64,000 bases of DNA, from positions 1 to 64,000 of the forward strand of contig NZ_AEYF01000015.1 in assembly GCF_000292525.1 (NCBI RefSeq). Reading direction: 5' to 3'. The notes beneath the pieces were generated by a model that searched no databases, had not been told where the DNA came from, and saw only the letters and a program-made list of their open reading frames with translations. Shown here piece after piece: positions 63,848 to 64,000 of the stretch. The DNA comes from Rhizobium sp. CCGE 510. Its GTDB lineage: Bacteria > Pseudomonadota > Alphaproteobacteria > Rhizobiales > Rhizobiaceae. How positions within the stretch are numbered: the first letter of the stretch is position 1; every line of letters begins with the position of its first letter. The position numbers were made by a program, and so were the translations under genes.

Positions 63848-64000
63848 TCAGATCGCTCTTGCGGTCGTCATCGGCGCGCGTTTGCCGCCGCAGCCCCAGT
63901 TCCAGTCGCGGCTTTTGCCGGTGTCGAGATGGACTGAATCGGTGTGGCAATAGGTGCCGACGCCGCCGCGGTTCGGCAGCGAGCGGATATAGGCGGCGAT
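63848..64000 (-). CDS. DUF882 (M15-like) peptidase, C-terminal end; runs off the window
   Basis: The last 50 codons of a minus-strand gene: IAAYIRSLPNRGGVGTYCHT, then DSVHLDTGKSRDWNWGCGG. The His-x-Asp pattern and Trp-rich end match DUF882/YcbK-type zinc peptidases that act on peptidoglycan. The N-terminal part lies beyond base 64000. Confidence 0.72.
   Translation of the reverse strand: MAAYIRSLPNRGGVGTYCHTDSVHLDTGKSRDWNWGCGGKRAPMTTARAI

Overview
The window is chromosomal DNA of a Rhizobium of the R. etli / R. leguminosarum type. Evidence: high GC; the neighbourhoods yajC-secDF, accB-accC-aroQ, aminotransferase-hom...recJ and gatCA/gatB; a class I poly-hydroxyalkanoate synthase; a mitochondrial-type complex I accessory subunit (NDUFA12); many DUF1127-type small genes and palindromic intergenic repeats typical of rhizobia; and an alphaproteobacterial anti-Shine-Dalgarno sRNA.

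Layout. 1-7.7 kb: AAA ATPase, Sec translocase auxiliary genes (yajC, secDF), a phytoene-synthase-like gene and trmFO. 7.5-9.0 kb: a small regulatory cluster with two DUF1127 genes and an NfeR1/alpha-r14-like sRNA. The first DUF1127 gene, the sRNA and a SnoaL-like gene at 12.8 kb share one conserved promoter box. 9-17.6 kb: membrane proteins, tRNA-Leu, trigger factor, a radical SAM protein, a nuclease-family protein and sthA. 17.7-36.2 kb: radC, split in two by a 17.7-kb integrated element. 36.2-64 kb: map, a TetR regulator, ruvX, gatCA, two ferritin-like stress genes, a YjhX-type gene facing an acetyltransferase, gatB, complex I accessory subunit, aat, accCB, aroQ, a DsbA-like protein, two aminotransferases, an L,D-transpeptidase-like protein, phaC, hom, recJ, three tRNA-Glu genes and the end of a DUF882 peptidase gene.

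The integrated element (18001-35685) is the main accessory region. A 10-bp core (aggatgcgga) is repeated at its two ends, and joining the ends restores the radC reading frame. Inverted 11-bp arm sites lie exactly 48 bp inside each core. It carries a tyrosine integrase with an excisionase-like partner, an HNH nuclease, a divergent XRE repressor switch with perfect 13-bp inverted operators, a partly duplicated regulator/partner module, a Toprim primase plus RecA-like helicase replication module, a small terminase and its upstream operon, a shortened tape-measure protein and a complete tailspike. I find no large terminase, portal, capsid, tail-tube or lysis gene. In the place where the head and tail genes should lie there is one oppositely oriented membrane-protein gene. 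The element is therefore either a decayed prophage or a satellite-like reduced element that kept integration, control, replication and terS. A second cargo gene encodes a zinc-ribbon/DUF4145-like protein, and two very short membrane-peptide genes with good ribosome binding sites are visible.
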